Part shown: positions 5,717 through 5,822 of the stretch, piece after piece | Layout of the letters: every line of letters begins with the position of its first letter | How positions within the stretch are numbered: position 1 is the first letter of the stretch | Origin: an uncultured Eubacteriales bacterium | Lineage (GTDB): Bacteria > Bacillota > Clostridia > Oscillospirales > Oscillospiraceae | DNA: 5,822 nt | Direction of reading: 5' to 3' | NCBI GenBank assembly: GCA_958427375.1 | Contig: CAUABY010000141.1 | Span: forward strand, 1 to 5,822 | The notes under the pieces: generated by a model | The model's database searches: none | What the model was told of the DNA's origin: nothing | What the model saw: only the letters and a program-made list of their open reading frames with translations | Program-made: the position numbers and the translations under genes

Positions 5717-5745
5717 TTGACAAACGCCATAGCATGTGCTATTAT
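5717..5745 (+). promoter_or_regulatory. Sigma-A promoter of the initiator tRNA gene
   Basis: A perfect TTGACA (5717-5722), a 17-nt spacer and TATTAT (5740-5745), with TG at 5737-5738 as an extended -10. A T-rich tract (5699-5710) lies just upstream and could act as an UP element. Transcription would start near 5752, about 17 nt before the tRNA. Confidence 0.85.
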
Positions 5746-5768
5746 ATATAGGCTTGATAAATAGATAT

Positions 5769-5822
<54 letters not shown>

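Noticed and set aside
5252..5764. Plus- and minus-strand open frames through the 3' non-coding region
   Set aside because: The plus frame starts inside the second CNNM gene and runs through the repeat, terminator and tRNA promoter. The apparent 12-residue protein repeats only reflect the 36-bp DNA repeat being a multiple of three.

Overview
The window reads as bacterial chromosomal DNA. Gene content, strong AGGAG-type ribosome-binding sites, TTGACA/extended -10 promoters and moderately high GC point to a Gram-positive anaerobe of the Clostridia, perhaps Oscillospiraceae-like. That placement is inference from style and protein resemblance, not from a marker search. All genes lie on the + strand.

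Region 1 (1-2721) is a cell-envelope acylation pair. The first gene is a full-length AlgI/DltB-like MBOAT membrane acyltransferase (15-1493). The second (1651-2721) is a membrane-anchored extracellular protein with SGNH-type catalytic signatures, GNS near its start and DxxH near its end. By analogy with AlgI-AlgJ/X, DltB-DltD and PatA-PatB, the MBOAT protein would pass an acyl group (probably acetyl) across the membrane and the SGNH protein would place it on an extracellular polymer; the substrate cannot be read here. The 157-nt gap between them is unusually structured. It has a hairpin right after the first stop codon, a GC-rich hairpin, then two long overlapping hairpins that exclude each other, one of which buries the ribosome-binding site of the second gene.

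Region 2 (2722-5570) is a separate transcription unit with a near-consensus sigma-A promoter (2762-2790). It carries two tandem paralogues of the CNNM/CorC (HlyC/CorC, 'hemolysin-like') family, each with a DUF21 membrane domain, an acidic helical linker, a CBS pair and a C-terminal CorC_HlyC domain. They overlap by 4 nt and are probably translationally coupled. Members of this family act in Mg2+ or divalent-cation transport. The unit ends in an 18-bp intrinsic terminator whose left arm lies within a 36-bp tandem repeat.

Region 3 (5571-5822) holds a GC-rich non-coding stretch with a possible long-range stem and T-rich tail, a second strong promoter (5717-5745), and the first 54 nt of an initiator tRNA-fMet cut by the window edge.

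The genes belong to known families. The parts most worth a second look are the bistable leader before the SGNH gene, the duplicated terminator arm, and the palindrome inside the ribosome-binding region of the first CNNM gene. I found no clear evidence of a wholly new multi-gene system.
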